From Pseudomonas anatoliensis (lineage in GTDB: Bacteria; Pseudomonadota; Gammaproteobacteria; Pseudomonadales; Pseudomonadaceae), in the NCBI RefSeq assembly GCF_017976235.1, contig NZ_JACVHC010000005.1:496001-560000 (forward strand): 64,000 bases of DNA, in the 5' to 3' direction. Below are positions 62,241 to 64,000 of this stretch, in pieces. Position 1 is the stretch's first letter. Each line of letters starts with the position of its first letter. A program made the position numbers and the translations under genes. The notes beneath the pieces are model-generated. The model saw only the letters and a list, made by a program, of their open reading frames with translations. It searched no databases and was not told the DNA's origin.

Positions 62241-63254
62241 TTACTGCGCCTGATAAATCTGGTCGAACACGCCACCGTCATTGAAGAATTTCGGCTGCGC
62301 GGATTTCCAGCCGCCGAAGTCCTTGTCGATGGTCACCAGCTCCAGTTTCGGGAACTGCTGGGCATACTTGGCGGCCACGTCCTTGTCACGTGGACGATAG
62401 AAGTTCTTCGCGGCGATTTCCTGACCGGCCGGGCTGTACAGGTGCTTCAGATACGCTTCGGCGATCTGCTCGTTGCCCTTCTTCTCGGCGTTCTTGTCGA
62501 CCACGGCCACCGGTGGTTCAGCGAGGATCGACAGCGAAGGCACGACGATGTCGAACTTGTCGGCGCCGCCGTCTTCTTTCAGCGCCAGGAACGCTTCGTT
62601 TTCCCAGGCCAGCAACACGTCACCCTGACCGTTGTTGACGAAAGTGATGGTCGAACCGCGAGCACCGGTGTCCAGAATCGGCACGTGCTTGAACAAGGTC
62701 TGTACGTATTCCTTGGCTTTGCCTTCGTCACCGCCGTTGGCTTTCAGGCCATAGGCCCACGCGGCGAGGAAGTTCCAGCGCGCACCGCCGGAGGTTTTCG
62801 GGTTCGGGGTGATCACCGAGACGTCGTTCTTGACCAGATCGCCCCAGTCCTTGATGCCTTTCGGGTTGCCCTTGCGCACCAGGAACACGATGGTCGAGGT
62901 ATACGGCGTGCTCGCTTCCGGCAGACGCTTCTGCCAGTCGGCTGGCAGGGTCTTGCCGAGTTTGGCGATTTCGTCGATGTCGCCGGCCAGCGCCAGGGTC
63001 ACCACGTCGGCACGCAAGCCGTCGATCACTGCGCGGCCTTGCTTGCCCGAACCACCGTGGGATTGCTGGATTTTCACGGTGTCGCCAGCGTGATCTTTCT
63101 GCCAGAACTTGATGAACTCAGCGTTGTAGTCCTGATACAGCTCGCGCGTCGGGTCGTACGACACATTGAGCAGTTCGTAATCCTTGGCAACCGCGGAACC
63201 GGCAAACACAGCGCTGGCCAGGGCGGCCAAAGCGTAACGGCGAATCGACGACAT
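62241..63254 (-). CDS. sbp: Periplasmic sulfate-binding protein
   Basis: Binds sulfate for the CysTWA importer. The 337-residue product has a signal peptide (ALASAVFAGSAVA/KDYELL) and the family motifs VSYDPTRELY and QSHGGSGKQGRAVIDGL. It is upstream of cysT on the same strand, past a large repeat, which may set more Sbp than permease. Confidence 0.96.
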   Translation of the reverse strand: MSSIRRYALAALASAVFAGSAVAKDYELLNVSYDPTRELYQDYNAEFIKFWQKDHAGDTVKIQQSHGGSGKQGRAVIDGLRADVVTLALAGDIDEIAKLGKTLPADWQKRLPEASTPYTSTIVFLVRKGNPKGIKDWGDLVKNDVSVITPNPKTSGGARWNFLAAWAYGLKANGGDEGKAKEYVQTLFKHVPILDTGARGSTITFVNNGQGDVLLAWENEAFLALKEDGGADKFDIVVPSLSILAEPPVAVVDKNAEKKGNEQIAEAYLKHLYSPAGQEIAAKNFYRPRDKDVAAKYAQQFPKLELVTIDKDFGGWKSAQPKFFNDGGVFDQIYQAQ

Positions 63255-63327
63255 GGTGAAAGCTCCTGGAATTCTGGTGGTGGCTTTTTCTTATGTATGT
63301 ACTGCTGGAATCAGGTTGCCCATGGAT

Positions 63328-63399
63328 AAAAGATCGCAGCCTTCGGCAGCTCCTACACACAGCCCCCTGTAGGAGCTGCCGCAGGCTGCGATCTTTTAG
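63328..63399. repeat. REP hairpin between yezD and sbp
   Basis: AAGATCGCAGCCTTCGGCAG and CTGCCGCAGGCTGCGATCTT in inverted orientation. The yezD stop TAA is formed by its outer edge. Confidence 0.85.
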
Positions 63400-63578
63400 C
63401 CAGGTTGTTTACCGGGCTGCTGCAAACGGAATTTCTCTTTGCGTTCGATCTGCACGACTTGAGCGTTGTGCACAGTGATCTCCACCGCGCCGAAACGCAG
63501 ATCGCGCAGGGCGCTCTGGATTTCACGCAAGATGGTGCTTTCGTCCTGACCGTCAACGCTGCGAAGGGATGCGCTCAT
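63396..63578 (-). CDS. YezD-family small protein (DUF2292)
   Basis: A 60-residue protein with the DUF2292 core ILREIQSALRDLRFGAVEIT then VQIERKEKFRLQ. In many bacteria yezD sits with sulfate or cysteine genes, as here before sbp. Function unknown; a sulfur-metabolism accessory is likely from context. The start ATG follows AAGGAGCAG. The stop lies in a REP edge. Confidence 0.85.
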   Translation of the reverse strand: MSASLRSVDGQDESTILREIQSALRDLRFGAVEITVHNAQVVQIERKEKFRLQQPGKQPG

Positions 63579-63658
63579 GGTGCTGCTCCTTTGAATGGGA
63601 TATGCCTGGCAGTGGGCGGCACTGCGTTCGGCGTGGGAGCAATATAAGAGAGGCTCGG

Positions 63659-63698
63659 ATATTCTTAAAAAGACTATTTAAGAATGTTTATATAACCA
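63659..63698. promoter_or_regulatory. Palindrome in the yezD-sbp promoter region
   Basis: ATTCTTAAA (63661-63669) and TTTAAGAAT (63677-63685) are perfect 9-base inverted arms around a 7-base centre, followed by GTTTATATAACC. It is the best-formed member of the TATTCyTnAA sites that precede sulfur genes in this window. Confidence 0.5.
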
Positions 63699-63742
63699 GA
63701 AAACATTATGTGGTGGGGCAAGGGGTTGCGCGGTGGCGGAGC

Positions 63743-63816
63743 AAAAGATCGCAGCCTTCGGCAGCTCTTACATGGATCGTGTAGGAGCTGCCGCAGGCTG
63801 CGATCTTTGATCTTTT
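63743..63816. repeat. REP hairpin after the EAL gene
   Basis: AAGATCGCAGCCTTCGGCAG and CTGCCGCAGGCTGCGATCTT in inverted orientation. Confidence 0.85.
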
Positions 63817-64000
63817 AACCAACCACCGGTTTTCTCGCCCAATCTATCTCCTGTGCCGGCACCGGCCGCCCAAACCAATATCCCTGCCCCAGATCACATT
63901 CCTGCTCCAGCAAAAACGCCGCTTGCTCAACCTGCTCGATCCCTTCGGCATGCACCTGCATGCCCATACTCTGCGCCAGCGCGATGATCACCCGGACGAT
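63815..64000 (-). CDS. EAL-domain protein, C-terminal end only
   Basis: The last 61 residues of a protein that runs off the right edge. VIIALAQSMGMQVHAEGIE and the following CDLGQGYWFGRPVPA are the final motifs of an EAL c-di-GMP phosphodiesterase domain (the AEGIE Glu and the QGYWF Gln are present). The position next to yezD-sbp matches a PAS/GGDEF/EAL gene at this place in P. aeruginosa, as I recall it. The upstream domains cannot be seen. Confidence 0.88.
   Translation of the reverse strand: MVRVIIALAQSMGMQVHAEGIEQVEQAAFLLEQECDLGQGYWFGRPVPAQEIDWARKPVVG

Noticed and set aside
60756..63329. 857-residue plus-strand open frame opposite cysW, cysT and sbp
   Set aside because: It crosses three real genes and two intergenic repeats on the other strand; its composition is typical of antisense frames.
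1..64000. CRISPR arrays, tRNA, rRNA, insertion sequences
   Set aside because: Repeats seen are REP hairpins, not regularly spaced direct repeats; no tRNA-like or rRNA-like segments or transposase motifs were recognised by eye. A tRNAscan and IS search would be decisive.

Overview
The window looks like chromosome from a member of the Pseudomonas fluorescens group. It is GC-rich, has short operons with frequent ATGA overlaps, and contains many REP hairpins of the GATCAAAAGATCGCAGCCTGCGGCAGCTCC type. The order pckA-hslO-PAP2-hslR-rimABK-envZ/ompR-tex-thioesterase-gshA (1-12278) follows the conserved PA5191-PA5203 stretch of P. aeruginosa as I remember it. No tRNA, rRNA, CRISPR array or transposase was seen.

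Layout. 1-12.3 kb is core housekeeping: gluconeogenesis, heat-shock chaperones, RimK modification of ribosomal protein S6 with its c-di-GMP regulator, an envelope two-component system, Tex and glutathione synthesis. 12.4-32.4 kb is mostly sulfur supply: tauABC/tauD, EpsC serine acetyltransferase, D-cysteine desulfhydrase, the tcyJLN cystine importer, two SfnB-type oxidoreductases with a flavin monooxygenase, and metQNI. A BCCT (BetT-like) transporter, an aldo/keto reductase and an unknown duplicated-domain protein interrupt it. 32.5-43.7 kb is accessory: a putative HExxH metallopeptidase effector, a methyltransferase, a large secreted hydrolase-like protein, an RND pump with two adaptors and a stand-alone AAA ATPase.

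43.9-50 kb is a second sulfur-type block on the minus strand: a polar amino-acid ABC importer, an orphan MetQ, a sigma-54 activator-like protein that ends inside a REP element, and a small hydrolase. 50.2-59.2 kb is mixed: a broken sensor/cyclase gene, a desaturase with a divergent AraC regulator, HipBA, a two-component system divergent from a periplasmic GlcG/HbpS-like protein and HIU hydrolase, a Crp-type regulator and an Mpo1-like protein. 59.3-64 kb is the sulfate importer yezD-sbp-cysT-cysW-cysA, then the end of an EAL protein.

Working together, at least six transport or oxidation systems would collect sulfate, taurine, cystine, methionine and sulfonate/sulfone sulfur. Several have AT-rich promoter regions with a recurring TATTCyTnAA block, which suggests one shared regulator (CysB is the obvious candidate; this is inference). 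The most unusual items are the REP-terminated sigma-54 activator, a 22-codon ORF coupled to the first sfnB, the HprR-type palindrome in front of hiuH, the metallopeptidase effector candidate and the decayed cyclase gene.
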